Below, in pieces: positions 34,457 through 45,860 of a DNA stretch of 64,000 bases. Under the pieces are notes generated by a model. The model was not told the DNA's origin. It did no database searches and saw only the letters and a list, made by a program, of their open reading frames with translations. The DNA comes from Olsenella sp. An188 (GTDB lineage: Bacteria > Actinomycetota > Coriobacteriia > Coriobacteriales > Atopobiaceae), in assembly GCF_002160255.1 (NCBI RefSeq), contig NZ_NFKF01000006.1, forward strand, positions 101,910 to 165,909, given 5' to 3'. Both the position numbers and the translations under genes were made by a program. Every line of letters starts with the position of its first letter. Position 1 is the first letter of the stretch.

Positions 34457-37014
34457 ATGGCTCGGCAGAGGGGGACAAGAAGGCTGCTCGGGCTTCTCGG
34501 CCGCATGCGCCTCAGCCTTGCGGTCTTTGCCCTCTTTGTGGTCATGGCCGTCACCGGCGGCCTCATCCTGCGCGACACGCTGCTGCAGAACGCCTACGAG
34601 TCCAACACCGCCCTCTCGCGCTACTACGCGTCCGAGACGGACAGCAACCTCGTCACCTACGAGGCCCTGCTCGAGTTTGGCACCGCCTCCATCGAGGCGC
34701 GCGTCTACGAGGAGCAGCCGTGGGACTCCATCGAGGAGTGGGCCAACCTCTACTGCGAGCGCCTACGCACCGTGCTCGGCAACGAGAACATCAACCTGTA
34801 CGGGGTCGTGGACGGCCGCGTGCTGGCGGTGGGCGTGCCGGACCTGGGGGAGGGCTCGGACCCGACCTCGCGCGCCTGGTACCAGGCGGCCACGGAGCGG
34901 CGCGGCGAGCCCGTCTTCACCGACGTCTACGAGGACGCGATCACCGGCGAGCCCGTGGTCACGGTCGCCGAGGCCTGCACCGGCGTGGACGCGGTCCTTG
35001 CCTTTGACGTCTACCCCGAGAGCTTCCAGTTCCGCTTTGCGACCTCGGACCTGCCCGAGGGAGTCTCGTACTTCCTGTGCGACTCGGCGGGCGTGCCCCT
35101 CTACGCCCGGACCGACCTGGACCCCGCCGCCGTTGCGCCCTACCTCGCCGACCTCGTCTCGCGCATAGACGCGGGCGAGTTCGAGGGCCACGACGCGAAC
35201 CTCGTGGACTCGCGCGGCGAGCGGCGCGCGGTGGACTACACGCGGCTCTCAAACGGCTGGTACTCGGTGGTGACCACGCCCTACTCGCTCATCCTGGGCG
35301 ACCTCAACACCGTCTACCTGGTGTTTGTTGCGATGGGCGTGGCGTTTCTCGCCGCCCTTGCCGTGATGGGCGTGCGCGACTGGCGCCGCACCCGCGCGAT
35401 GGAGCGCACCAACGAGACGGTGCGCGTGCTCGGCAACTCCTACTACGCCATCTACCTGGTCAACTACGACGAGGGCACCTACGAGATGATCAAGGGCTCC
35501 GACTACGTGCGCGACCGCATACCGCCGCGGGGGCCCTACCCCGACCTGCTGCGCACGGCGAGCGAGGTCATCGAGGAGAACACCTTCCGCGAGTTCGAGG
35601 AGAGCTTCTCGGCCGAGAACATCCGGAGCCTGGTGGCGGGCCGCGTGCGCGACTACGGCGGCGACTTCCTGCGCAAGTTCGGCGAGCGCTACCGCTGGGT
35701 CAACGTGCGCGTGCTCTACGACGAGTCGCTCGCGCCGGACGAGGTCGTGCTGTGCTTCCGCGAGGTCGACGCGGAGAAGCAGCGCCAGCTCCGCGAGCGC
35801 CACTACCTCGAGCAGGCGCTCGACACCGCGCAGGACAGCCTCGAGTCCAAGCAGGCGTTCTTCAACAACATGAGCCACGACATGCGCACACCGCTCAACG
35901 CCATCATCGGCCTTACCGAGCTCGCGAGCCGCGACACCGCCGACGCCGGGAAGACCGCCAACTACCTGCGGCGCATCGACCAGTCGAGCCACCAGCTCCT
36001 CAACCTCATCAACGACATCCTGGAGATCTCGCGCATGGAGAGCGGCAAGGTCTCCTTTGCGAGCGAGCGCATGGACCTCGCCCAGACCCTGCGCGACGCT
36101 ATCGCCCCCTTCGAGATGCAGGCCCGCGAGCAGGGCAAGTCCTTCTCGGCGCGCGTGGATGCGCCCGACCCCTGGGTGCTCGGCGACCCGATGCGCCTCT
36201 CGCAGGTGATGAACAACCTGCTCTCCAACGCGCTCAAGTACACCGAGCCCGGCGACTCGGTGAGCGTGGCGGTGACGCAGGAGGACCGCGGCGACGTGGG
36301 CAGCTACAAGATCGTGGTGGCCGACACCGGGATCGGCATGTCCGAGGAGTACCTGCCGCACGTCTTTGAGCTCTACGCGCGCGAGCAGCGCTTTGGCACG
36401 GCCCAGACGGTGGGAACCGGGCTCGGCATGCCGATCACCAAGAGCCTGGTCACGCAGATGGGCGGCAGCATCGAGGTGGAGAGTACGCTCGACGTGGGCA
36501 CCACCTTCACGGTGACGCTGCCCTTCTCGCCGGCGCCGCCCGAGGACGCCCCGGCCTGCGCCGCCACGCCGAGCGTCGCCGCGGGGATGCCCGAGGACGG
36601 GCCCTCGCTGCTCGCGGGCGCGCGGGTGCTGCTGGCCGAGGACAACGAGATCAACATGGAGATCGCCTCGGAGCTGCTCTCCGAGGCGGGCGTCGAGGTG
36701 GTCCAGGTCTGGAACGGCCAGGAGGCCGTGGACGCCTTTGCGGCGAGCGAGCCGGATGCCGTCGACGCCGTGCTGCTGGACATGAAGATGCCGGTCATGG
36801 ACGGCTGCGAGGCGGCCCGCGCCATCCGCGCGCTGGACCGCCCGGACGCCCGCGAGGTGCCCGTCGTCGCGGTGACGGCCAACGCCTTCGCCGAGGACGT
36901 GGCCGCCACCACCGCGGCCGGCATGGACGCGCACGTCTCAAAGCCCATCGACTTCACGGTGCTGTGCCGCACGCTCGAGTCCCTGATCGCGCGGCGCCGG
37001 GGAGGTGATCGCCC

Positions 37015-37018
<4 letters not shown>
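34457..37018 (+). CDS. Hybrid sensor histidine kinase (Cache-HisKA-HATPase-REC)
   Basis: 853 residues. TM1 (about 15-37, LAVFALFVVMAVTGGLIL), a large extracytoplasmic Cache-like sensor (about 38-275), TM2 (VYLVFVAMGVAFLAALAVMGV), a PAS-like region (about 310-430), HisKA with H474 (NNMSHDMRTPLNAIIG), HATPase with the N-box (NNLLSNALKYTEPG), DTGIGM and GTGLGM, and a C-terminal receiver with phospho-acceptor D775 (VLLDMKMPVMDG) and Lys in HVSKPID. There is no HPt domain. It is the first gene of the operon, with GGGGGGTG upstream of ATG 34457, and the stop overlaps the next ATG (ATGA). The signal sensed is unknown. Confidence 0.93.
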
Positions 37019-39227
<2,209 letters not shown>

Positions 39228-39231
<4 letters not shown>

Positions 39232-40388
39232 GGAGGACCGACCTCCCGGCGAGCGTGCTGAGGCGCTCCGCGGCGCGGCGGCGTGCCTACTTCACGGCAG
39301 ACAGCGAGCGCATCGTCAGCTCCAACCTGGGCAGCGTCGCCGTGGCCTCGGCCATGGTGCTCGCCCTCGTGACGGCGCTCTCCGCGGCGGCGCGGCTGGT
39401 CTCCCCGCTCTGGGAGGCGACCTCCGCCCACGCCGTCGTCCTCGGCGTCTCCGCGGGGGTCCTCGCGGTTTCCCTGCTGCTGCGGCACAGGCTCGCCGCG
39501 CGCCCGGTGGCCTCGACGGCGGTGTGCCTGGCGGCCGAGGCCGCGCTGCTCGCGCTCGTGGTTGCCATCGACGCGACGGCCACGCGCGGCATGCCGGGGG
39601 TCTTCCTGCAGCCGGCGTGCATCGCGCTCACCGCGGTCATCGTCACGCCCTACGCGCTGCCGCTCGTGGTGGCGCTCGGCGCCGAGGTCTCGCTCGCCGT
39701 GCTCTCCGCCGCGCTCAAGTCGGCGCCGGTGGCGCAGTTCGACGCCTTCTCGTGCCTGATCGGGATGGTCGTCGCCGTGGCCGTCTCGCAGGTGACCATG
39801 CACCTGCGGCTGCGCGACTTCGAGGCGCGCGAGGTCCTGCGGGTGAGCTCGCTGCTCGACTCCCTGTGCGGCGTCTACAACAAGGGCGCGCTCGTCGCGG
39901 CGCTGCGCGAGTACCTCGAGCGCTCCGGCGCGCACGCGACGGGGGCGATCCTGCTCTTTGACGTGGACCACTTCAAGGGCGTGAACGACACCCATGGGCA
40001 CTACGCCGGCGACGAGGTCCTGCGCGCCTTCGGCGAGGCACTGCGCACGAGCTTCAGGGCAACGGACACGGTGGGGCGCTTCGGCGGCGACGAGTTCATG
40101 GTCCTCGCGCCGTCCCTCGTGGACGAGCGCGTCATCAGGGAGAAGGTCGACCGCGTGCGCGCGGCCATGCGCGAGGCGGGCGAGCGGGTCCTGGGCGAGC
40201 CGGTCACGCTGAGCTGCGGCGCGCTCTTCGCCCAGGGCCGCGCAGTCACCTACGAGGAGGCGCTGCGTCAGGCCGACGAGGCGCTCTACGAGGCCAAGCG
40301 CTCCGGGCGCGACTGCGTGGTCGTGCGCGGCTACGAGTCCGGGAAGAGTCCCGCGCGGCGCGCGGGGGAAGCGGAGGTGTGCGGATGA
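39228..40388 (+). CDS. Membrane diguanylate cyclase (GGDEF)
   Basis: Makes cyclic di-GMP from two GTP. The 386-residue product has about five or six TM segments (residues 35-190) and a cytoplasmic GGDEF domain with an intact active site GRFGGDEF (G286-F290) and an inhibitory I-site RATD five residues before it, so product feedback is expected. The substrate-fold motif ILLFDVDHFKGVNDTHGHYAGDEVL is intact. There is no EAL domain. ATG 39228 overlaps the kinase stop, and the gene's own TGA overlaps the ATG of the HD-GYP gene. Confidence 0.93.
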
Positions 40389-41503
40389 CGACGCAGACGG
40401 GCGCGGGCGCGGACGGCGCGCGCGCCTCGAGGATCCTCGTCGTGGACGACGAGGAGATCAACCGCCTCATCCTGGCGGCGCTCTTCGAGGAGCACTTCGA
40501 GGTCGTCACGGCGTCCGACGGGCAGGAGGCGCTCGAGGTTCTTCTCGCCGATCCGGGCGGGTTTGCCGCCGTCCTGCTGGACGTCATGATGCCCAACGTG
40601 GACGGGATGGAGGTCCTCAAGCGCCTGAAGCCGACGGGGCTGCTCGAGCGCGTGCCGGTGTTTCTCATCACGGCCGAGCGCGGCAACGCCGTCATGGAGG
40701 AGGCGTACCGGCTGGGCGTGATGGACTTCATCGGCAAGCCGGTGGTGCCCTACGTGGTGGTGCGACGGGTGCTCTCCGTGGTGGAGCTCTTCGAGGCAAG
40801 GAAGCGCCTGTCGCTCACGGTGGAGGACCAGCGCCTCCAGCTGCTCGAGCGCGCCGAGCAGATCATCGAGCTCAACCGGGGGATGATCGAGTCGCTCTCC
40901 GCGGCGATCGAGTTTCGCGACGGCGAGTCGGGCGAGCACGTCCGGCGCATCCACGACATCACGCGGACGATGCTGCTCGAGACGCCGTTTGGCGAGGGGC
41001 TCAGCGCAGAGGACGTGGACGACATCGCGCTCGCCTCGATCATGCACGACGTGGGCAAGATCGCCATCCCCGACGCCATCCTCTGCAAGCCGGGCCGCCT
41101 CACGGCCGAGGAGTTCGAGGTGATGAAGACCCACACCACGCAGGGTGCGGTGCTGCTCGGGCGCATCCCGCAGATGCGATCGCTCGGCGCGTACCGATAC
41201 GCGGTGGACATCGCGCGCCACCACCACGAGCGCTGGGACGGGCGCGGCTACCCGGACGGGCTCGCGGGCGACGAGATCAGCCCGTGGGCGCAGGTGGTGG
41301 GCCTCGCCGACGTGTACGACGCCCTCACCAACCGGCGCGTCTACAAGCCGGCGTTCACGCGCGAGGAGTCGCTGCGGATGATCTGCGACGGGGAGTGCGG
41401 CGCGTTCAACCCGCGGCTGCTGGAGTGCTTCCTGGAGGTCGAGCCCGCGATCGCGCGGCTCTACGAGGGGGCCGAGGCCCCGGAGACGGAGGGTGAGCGA
41501 TGA
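40385..41503 (+). CDS. Response regulator with HD-GYP phosphodiesterase output
   Basis: A 372-residue RpfG-like protein. The N-terminal receiver (RILVVDDEEINRLIL; phospho-acceptor D66 in AVLLDVMMP; Lys in IGKPVV) is joined by a helical linker to an HD-GYP domain that hydrolyses cyclic di-GMP. The metal ligands look complete: SGEHVRR, IMHDVGKIAIPDAIL, HTTQGA, HHHERWDGRGYP and ADVYDAL. It is the only response regulator with an output domain in the operon, so it is the likely phosphorelay end point. ATG 40385 overlaps the GGDEF stop. A 13-mer copy is at 40537-40549 inside the receiver. Confidence 0.93.
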   Translation: MTTQTGAGADGARASRILVVDDEEINRLILAALFEEHFEVVTASDGQEALEVLLADPGGFAAVLLDVMMPNVDGMEVLKRLKPTGLLERVPVFLITAERGNAVMEEAYRLGVMDFIGKPVVPYVVVRRVLSVVELFEARKRLSLTVEDQRLQLLERAEQIIELNRGMIESLSAAIEFRDGESGEHVRRIHDITRTMLLETPFGEGLSAEDVDDIALASIMHDVGKIAIPDAILCKPGRLTAEEFEVMKTHTTQGAVLLGRIPQMRSLGAYRYAVDIARHHHERWDGRGYPDGLAGDEISPWAQVVGLADVYDALTNRRVYKPAFTREESLRMICDGECGAFNPRLLECFLEVEPAIARLYEGAEAPETEGER

Positions 41504-41850
41504 GGCATGAGGTGCTGGCTGCGGGCGGGATCGACGTGGACGACGCGCTGGGGCGTCTGATGGGCAGCGAGAAGCTGCTTGCCCGGCTTCTGGGGAAGTT
41601 CCTCGACGATACCAGCTACCAGCGCTTTCTTGACGCGGTTGCGGCCGACGACGCCGAGGCCGGCCTCGAGGCCGCCCACGCGCTCAAGGGCGTGAGCGGC
41701 AACCTCTCCATGGTGCGGGTGCACGAGCTCACCACGCGGGCGTGCGAGCTCATCCGCGCCGGGGACTGGCCCGCAGCCCGCGGCCTCGCGGACGAGCTGG
41801 GCTCCGCGTACTCCAGCGTCAAGGCGGCGATCGAGGCCTGCGAGCTCTAG
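41500..41850 (+). CDS. Histidine phosphotransfer (HPt) protein
   Basis: A 116-residue stand-alone HPt. The helical bundle carries the phospho-accepting His60 in AAHALKGVSGNLSM, the classic HALKGxxxN pattern. Upstream, LLARLLGKFLDDTSYQRFLDAV and, downstream, ELTTRACELIRAG fit the flanking helices. It is encoded last in the operon with an ATGA overlap. Because both hybrid kinases end in a receiver and lack their own HPt, this protein should relay phosphate between those receivers and the HD-GYP response regulator. Confidence 0.92.
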   Translation: MRHEVLAAGGIDVDDALGRLMGSEKLLARLLGKFLDDTSYQRFLDAVAADDAEAGLEAAHALKGVSGNLSMVRVHELTTRACELIRAGDWPAARGLADELGSAYSSVKAAIEACEL

Positions 41851-41876
41851 GCGCGCCGGGGTTTCCGCCCCGCCGC

Positions 41877-42110
41877 TGTGCAATTTGGGCCTTCGGTCCA
41901 TGGATTGGGGGTTCGCGTGTGCAGTTTGGCCTCTCGATTCATGCGTTTTGGGGTTCGCCGAGGCGTGCGCTCTGCAAAACCCCAGGATTCTGGATTAGGT
42001 TCTTAATCAAATTCGCCCGATTCTCGATTTTGGCGGCATTTTGCATGAACTGAGAGGCCAAACTGCACAGCGGGGTGGCCGTTTCATGGATCGAAGGCCC
42101 AAATTGCACA
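41877..42110. repeat. Nested inverted-repeat element A2 (234 bp)
   Basis: Outer arms 41877-41902 and 42085-42110 pair at 25 of 26 positions. Inner arms 41919-41944 and 42043-42068 pair at 24 of 26. The inner arms are nearly identical in sequence to those of A1 (GTGCARTTTGGCCTCTC core), and the interior (CGTTTT... and AACCCCAG blocks) is recognisably related, so A1 and A2 share ancestry despite lying 30 kb apart. It occupies the gap after the HPt gene and has no ORF. Confidence 0.85.
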
Positions 42111-42174
42111 CGCCTGCCCGCCTCGCGGCCCGTGCCGTTCGCCGACGTTTCCCTCACGCCTGCTCCTCCCGCTT

Positions 42175-42212
42175 GCGCTGAGACCAATGTGATATCACAA
42201 TGGTCTCAGCGC
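42175..42212. promoter_or_regulatory. 38-bp palindrome with TGTGATATCACA centre
   Basis: GCGCTGAGACCA and TGGTCTCAGCGC arms surround the perfect dyad TGTGATATCACA, giving a 38-base palindrome with a single mismatched pair. It lies 48 bases before the SPFH start. The centre resembles CRP/FNR-type half-sites, so an operator for the SPFH-RHH pair is plausible. A hairpin or cruciform role is the alternative. Confidence 0.55.
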
Positions 42213-42259
42213 GAGGACGCCCACCCCGGGGCGTGCCCGCCCCAAGGAAAGGAACCGCA

Positions 42260-43291
42260 ATGACCGTCGAGAAGAAGGCCCGCGCCGCGAACGGCTGGCC
42301 CATGCTCTTCGTGAACCTGGCCCTGTACGCCGCGACCGTCTGGATGATGGTCCAGGGCATCATCATTCTGGCCACCGCCGAGGATGCCGGCGTCGCCGCG
42401 CCCATCTGGGGCCCCGTGCTGCTCGTGGGCAGCATCGTCCTGCTCATCGTGGACGTCATCGTCTCCTGCGGCTTCTTCTCGCTGCAGCCGGGTCAGGCGC
42501 GCGTGCTCGTGCTCTTTGGCAGCTACGTGGGCACGGTCCACGACTCGGGTTTCTACTGGGCCAACCCCTTCTACGCGCGCAGCCTGGGCAACCCGGACGG
42601 CGCCGCCGTTGCCGAGAGCCTCTCCGAGGGCGTGGAGAGCTCCACCAAGGCCGCGAAGATCGCCGCCGCGGCGGCCAGCGGCCTCTCCACGAAGGTGTCC
42701 CTGCGCGCCCGCACCCTCAACGGCGACCGCCTCAAGGTCAACGACAAGATGGGCAACCCGATCGAGATCGCCACGGTCGTGGTCTGGCACGTGGCCGACA
42801 CCGCTAAGGCCCTCTTCGACGTGGACAACTACCCCTCCTTCGTGGCCATGCAGACCGAGACCGCGCTGCGCCACGTCGCCAGCATCTACGCCTACGACCA
42901 CATGGAGGACGACGACTCCTCCAACCAGTCCATCACGCTGCGCTCCAACATCGAGGAGGTCTCCGAGAGCCTTAAGCAGGAGCTCGACCGTCGCCTGGCG
43001 CCGGCCGGCGTCTCGGTGGACGACGCGCGCCTCACGCACCTGGCCTACGCGCCGGAGATTGCCCAGGCGATGCTGCGCCGCCAGCAGGCCGAGGCCATCA
43101 TCGCGGCGCGCAAGAAGATCGTCGAGGGCGCCGTCTCGATGGTGGACATGGCGCTCAAGGAGCTCTCCGACGGCGGCGTGGTCGAGTTCGACGAGGACCG
43201 CAAGGCCGTGATGGCATCCAACCTGATGGTGGTGCTCTGCGGCGAGTCCGAGGCCCAGCCCGTGCTCAACACCGGCTCGCTGTACCAGTAG
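42260..43291 (+). CDS. SPFH (band 7/flotillin-like) membrane protein
   Basis: A 343-residue protein with two TM helices at the N-terminus (LFVNLALYAATVWMMVQGIIIL and VLLVGSIVLLIVDVIVSCGFFSL), then an SPFH domain beginning QPGQARVLVLFGSYVGTVHDSGFYWANPF and including VVVWHVADTAKALFDVDNYPSFV. A coiled helix rich in Glu and Ala follows (IAQAMLRRQQAEAIIAARKKIVEGA). SPFH proteins scaffold membrane microdomains or proteases. The start is ATG 42260 with AAGGAAAGGA upstream. The small RHH gene follows 12 bases downstream, a pairing I recall from other actinobacteria and Firmicutes. A palindromic operator candidate lies upstream. Confidence 0.85.
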   Translation: MTVEKKARAANGWPMLFVNLALYAATVWMMVQGIIILATAEDAGVAAPIWGPVLLVGSIVLLIVDVIVSCGFFSLQPGQARVLVLFGSYVGTVHDSGFYWANPFYARSLGNPDGAAVAESLSEGVESSTKAAKIAAAAASGLSTKVSLRARTLNGDRLKVNDKMGNPIEIATVVVWHVADTAKALFDVDNYPSFVAMQTETALRHVASIYAYDHMEDDDSSNQSITLRSNIEEVSESLKQELDRRLAPAGVSVDDARLTHLAYAPEIAQAMLRRQQAEAIIAARKKIVEGAVSMVDMALKELSDGGVVEFDEDRKAVMASNLMVVLCGESEAQPVLNTGSLYQ

Positions 43292-43303
43292 GCGGGCGAG
43301 GTC

Positions 43304-43507
43304 ATGGCCGCGCGCAAGCAGTACCCGCTGAGGATCGACCCGGAGGTCTGGGCCGCGGTGGAGCGCTGGGCCGCGGATGAGATGCGCAGCGCCAACGGCC
43401 AGGTCGAGTGGATCTTGCGCGACGCGCTGCGGCGTGCGGGGCGGCTGCCGGGCAGGCGCCCCGGCGGTGGGGACGAGGGCCCGTCGGACGGAGGCCCAAC
43501 AACCTAG
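43304..43507 (+). CDS. Small ribbon-helix-helix (Arc-like) DNA-binding protein
   Basis: 67 residues. [42 protein letters not shown] fits the Arc/MetJ fold: a beta strand (YPLRID), helix 1 and helix 2. A disordered Gly/Arg/Pro tail follows. It starts 12 bases after the SPFH stop. The Arc-like gene is probably co-regulated and may bind the 38-bp palindrome upstream of the operon, but no target is shown. An alternative is an orphan antitoxin. Confidence 0.75.
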   Translation: MAARKQYPLRIDPEVWAAVERWAADEMRSANGQVEWILRDALRRAGRLPGRRPGGGDEGPSDGGPTT

Positions 43508-43603
43508 CCATGGTCGCCGGCGGGATCAGGCACCCCGCCGGCGCGCCCGCCGCCCTTCTCGCCCGCTGCCCGATATGTGCGCAATGCCGCGCGACAACGT
43601 GGG

Positions 43604-43609
43604 TATGGT
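43604..43609 (+). promoter_or_regulatory. -10-like element (TATGGT) before the EF-G-like gene
   Basis: GGGTATGGTAAG lies 38 bases before ATG 43648. No -35 is identified. Low confidence. Confidence 0.25.
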
Positions 43610-43647
43610 AAGTGGCATCGTGCATACACCCGTTCGAGGGAGGCATC

Positions 43648-45723
43648 ATGGCAGCAAAGGGTAGCGAGAAGGTCAAGAACGTGGTCCTTGTGGGCCAAGG
43701 CGGCGTGGGCAAGACCATGCTGGCCGAGGCCATGCTCCACCTGACGGGTCGCACCACCCGTCTCGGCGGCCACGCCGGCACCAAGCCCACGCTCGACTAC
43801 GACGGCGAGGAGGGCGAGCGCGGCTTCTCCATCTCCACCGCCATCGCCCCGATCACCTGGGAGGGCACCCGCCTCAACGTGCTCGACGCCCCGTGCTACC
43901 CGGACTTTGTCGGAGACGCCTACGCTGCCATGAGCGCCTGCGAGACGGCCGTGTTCGTCGTGGACGCGGCGTCCGGCCCCGGCACCATCACCACCCGCCT
44001 CTGGTACGCGGCCGAGGACCTCTCCCTCGCACGCGCCCTGTTCATCAACCGCCTCGACCGGTCGGACGCGGACTATGACGTGGCCTTCGCCACGCTGCAG
44101 GAGCGCTTTGGCACCAACCTCGGCGCCGTGACCATCCCGATGGGCTCCGGCGACGCCTTCTCCGGCATCATCGACGTCGTGCACATGAAGGCGCGCCACC
44201 TCGAGGGCGGCAAGCCGGTCGTGGAGGACATCCCCGCCGAGTACGCCGACGCCGCCGAGGCCGCCCGCGCGCAGCTCACCGAGCTCGTGGTGGAGGCCGA
44301 CGACGAGATCATGATGAAGTACCTCGAGGGCGAGGAGGTCACCCAGGACGAGCTCGAGGGGCTTCTCGCCAAGGCCATCCGCGAGCGCGTCTTTGTGCCG
44401 GTGTTCTCCGGCAGCTGCGTGCGCGAGGAGGGCGTCATCTCCTTCATGGACGCCGCCGTTGCGTGGTTCCCCACGATGGCCGACTTCGGCCGCATCCCGC
44501 TGGTCAACGGCGAGCAGCTCGACATCTCCGAGGACGACGAGCGCCCCGTGGTGTTTGCGTTCAAGTCCCTCAACGATCCGCAGAACGGGCGCCTCTCGTT
44601 CCTCAAGGTCCTGGCCGGCACCATCACGCCGGGCGTCGAGCTCACCAACGCGCGCACGCGCAAGAACGAGCGCCTCGGCCACCTCTACCAGATGTGCGGC
44701 AAGGAGACCACCGACGTGCAGCAGGCCGCCGCGGGCGACATCGTGGTGGTGCCCAAGCTCGAGGCCATGACCGGCGACACACTCTCCGTGACCGGCAAGG
44801 TCGAGGCGGCGGCGTTCCGCTTCCCCAACTCGCTCTACCGCACCGCCATCGAGGCCGACGCCCGCGGGACCGAGGGCAAGCTCTACGCCTTCCTCGAGAA
44901 GAGCGCCGACGCCGACCCCACCCTCAAGGTGGAGCGCGACGAGGACACCGGCCAGACCGTCATCTCCGCCATCGGCGAGGCGCAGGTCAGCGTCCTTCTC
45001 GACCGTCTTGAGGACCGCGCCGGCATCACCGCGCACACCGTGGCGCTCAAGATCCCGTACCGCGAGACCATCCGCCGCGTGGCCAGCGCCCAGGGCCGCC
45101 ACAAGAAGCAGACCGGCGGCGCCGGCCAGTACGGCGACTGCTGGCTGCGCATCGAGCCCAACCCCGGCGCGGGCTACGAGTTCGTGGACGAGGTCGTGGG
45201 CGGCCACATCCCGCGCGGCTTCATCCCGGCCATCGACAAGGGCGTCCAGGAGACCATGAAGGACGGCGTGCTTGCCGGCTACCCGATGATCGACGTCAAG
45301 GTCGCCGTGTACGAGGGCTCCTACCACCCCGTCGACTCCAACGAGATGGCGTTCAAGACCGCCGCGCGCATTGGCTTCCAGAAGGCCGTCGAGCAGGCCG
45401 AGCCCGTGCTGCTCGAGCCCATGGCGCACCTGCGCATCACCGTGCCGGAGAGCTACGCCGGCTCCGTGATGGGCGACGTCTCGGCGAGCCGCGGCCGCGT
45501 CGAGGGCATGGAGGCCGGCACCGGCGCGCAGGCCGGCGAGACCACCGTCGTGGCCACCATCCCGTACGCCGAGGTCACCGACTACGCCACGCGCCTGCGC
45601 TCGCTGTCGCGCGGAACGGGCGAGTTCGAGATGGAGGTCAGCGGCTACGAGCAGGTGCCGCACGACATCCAGCAGAAGCTCGCGGCCGACTACACCGCCC
45701 GCCGCGCCGCCGGCGAGAAGTGA
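43648..45723 (+). CDS. Elongation factor G-like GTPase with altered G3 motif
   Basis: 691 residues with all EF-G domains in order (GTPase, beta-barrel, domains III-V). The later parts hold EFVDEVVGGHIPRGFIPAIDKGVQET and ASRGRVEGMEAGTG, so it is full length. The GTPase core departs from EF-G: G1 is GQGGVGKT (residues 16-23) and G3 is DAPCYPDF (residues 80-87) where EF-G has DTPGHVDF. The invariant Gly is therefore Cys83 and the catalytic His is Tyr84. The G4-like motif reads NRLDR in place of NKxD. Translation factor activity is therefore doubtful. This is the EF-G-like (FusA2-type) group of Actinobacteria, and a canonical fusA must lie elsewhere. The start is at ATG 43648, after GAGGGAGGC. 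Confidence 0.85.
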   Translation: MAAKGSEKVKNVVLVGQGGVGKTMLAEAMLHLTGRTTRLGGHAGTKPTLDYDGEEGERGFSISTAIAPITWEGTRLNVLDAPCYPDFVGDAYAAMSACETAVFVVDAASGPGTITTRLWYAAEDLSLARALFINRLDRSDADYDVAFATLQERFGTNLGAVTIPMGSGDAFSGIIDVVHMKARHLEGGKPVVEDIPAEYADAAEAARAQLTELVVEADDEIMMKYLEGEEVTQDELEGLLAKAIRERVFVPVFSGSCVREEGVISFMDAAVAWFPTMADFGRIPLVNGEQLDISEDDERPVVFAFKSLNDPQNGRLSFLKVLAGTITPGVELTNARTRKNERLGHLYQMCGKETTDVQQAAAGDIVVVPKLEAMTGDTLSVTGKVEAAAFRFPNSLYRTAIEADARGTEGKLYAFLEKSADADPTLKVERDEDTGQTVISAIGEAQVSVLLDRLEDRAGITAHTVALKIPYRETIRRVASAQGRHKKQTGGAGQYGDCWLRIEPNPGAGYEFVDEVVGGHIPRGFIPAIDKGVQETMKDGVLAGYPMIDVKVAVYEGSYHPVDSNEMAFKTAARIGFQKAVEQAEPVLLEPMAHLRITVPESYAGSVMGDVSASRGRVEGMEAGTGAQAGETTVVATIPYAEVTDYATRLRSLSRGTGEFEMEVSGYEQVPHDIQQKLAADYTARRAAGEK

Positions 45724-45725
45724 TA

Positions 45726-45744
45726 CGAGGGGACGGTCCCCTCG
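45726..45744 (+). terminator. Hairpin after the EF-G-like gene
   Basis: CGAGGGG-ACGGT-CCCCTCG begins three bases after the stop, with outer TGA/TCA pairs. There is no U-tract, so termination is uncertain. Confidence 0.45.
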
Positions 45745-45812
45745 CGTCATCGTGACCCCCACGCGGGCGGTCGGCCAGGCGCCGGCCGCCCGTTCTTCTC
45801 GCCCGGGCGTGC

Positions 45813-45818
45813 TATGCT
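45813..45818 (+). promoter_or_regulatory. -10 element (TATGCT) of the flavodiiron gene
   Basis: GCTATGCTAG lies 43 bases before ATG 45861. A 12-base copy of the window-wide motif lies at 45792-45803, where a -35 would be expected, but the fit to TTGACA is poor. Confidence 0.4.
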
Positions 45819-45860
45819 AGCTGCGACGCAGCACATCACCACTCCAAAAAGGGAGGACGC

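Noticed and set aside
41877..42110. The nested repeats considered as ordinary intrinsic terminators.
   Set aside because: Arms are separated by long interiors, two nested stems exist, and no U-tract follows. Nearby genuine terminators (2945, 34262, 47084) look quite different.
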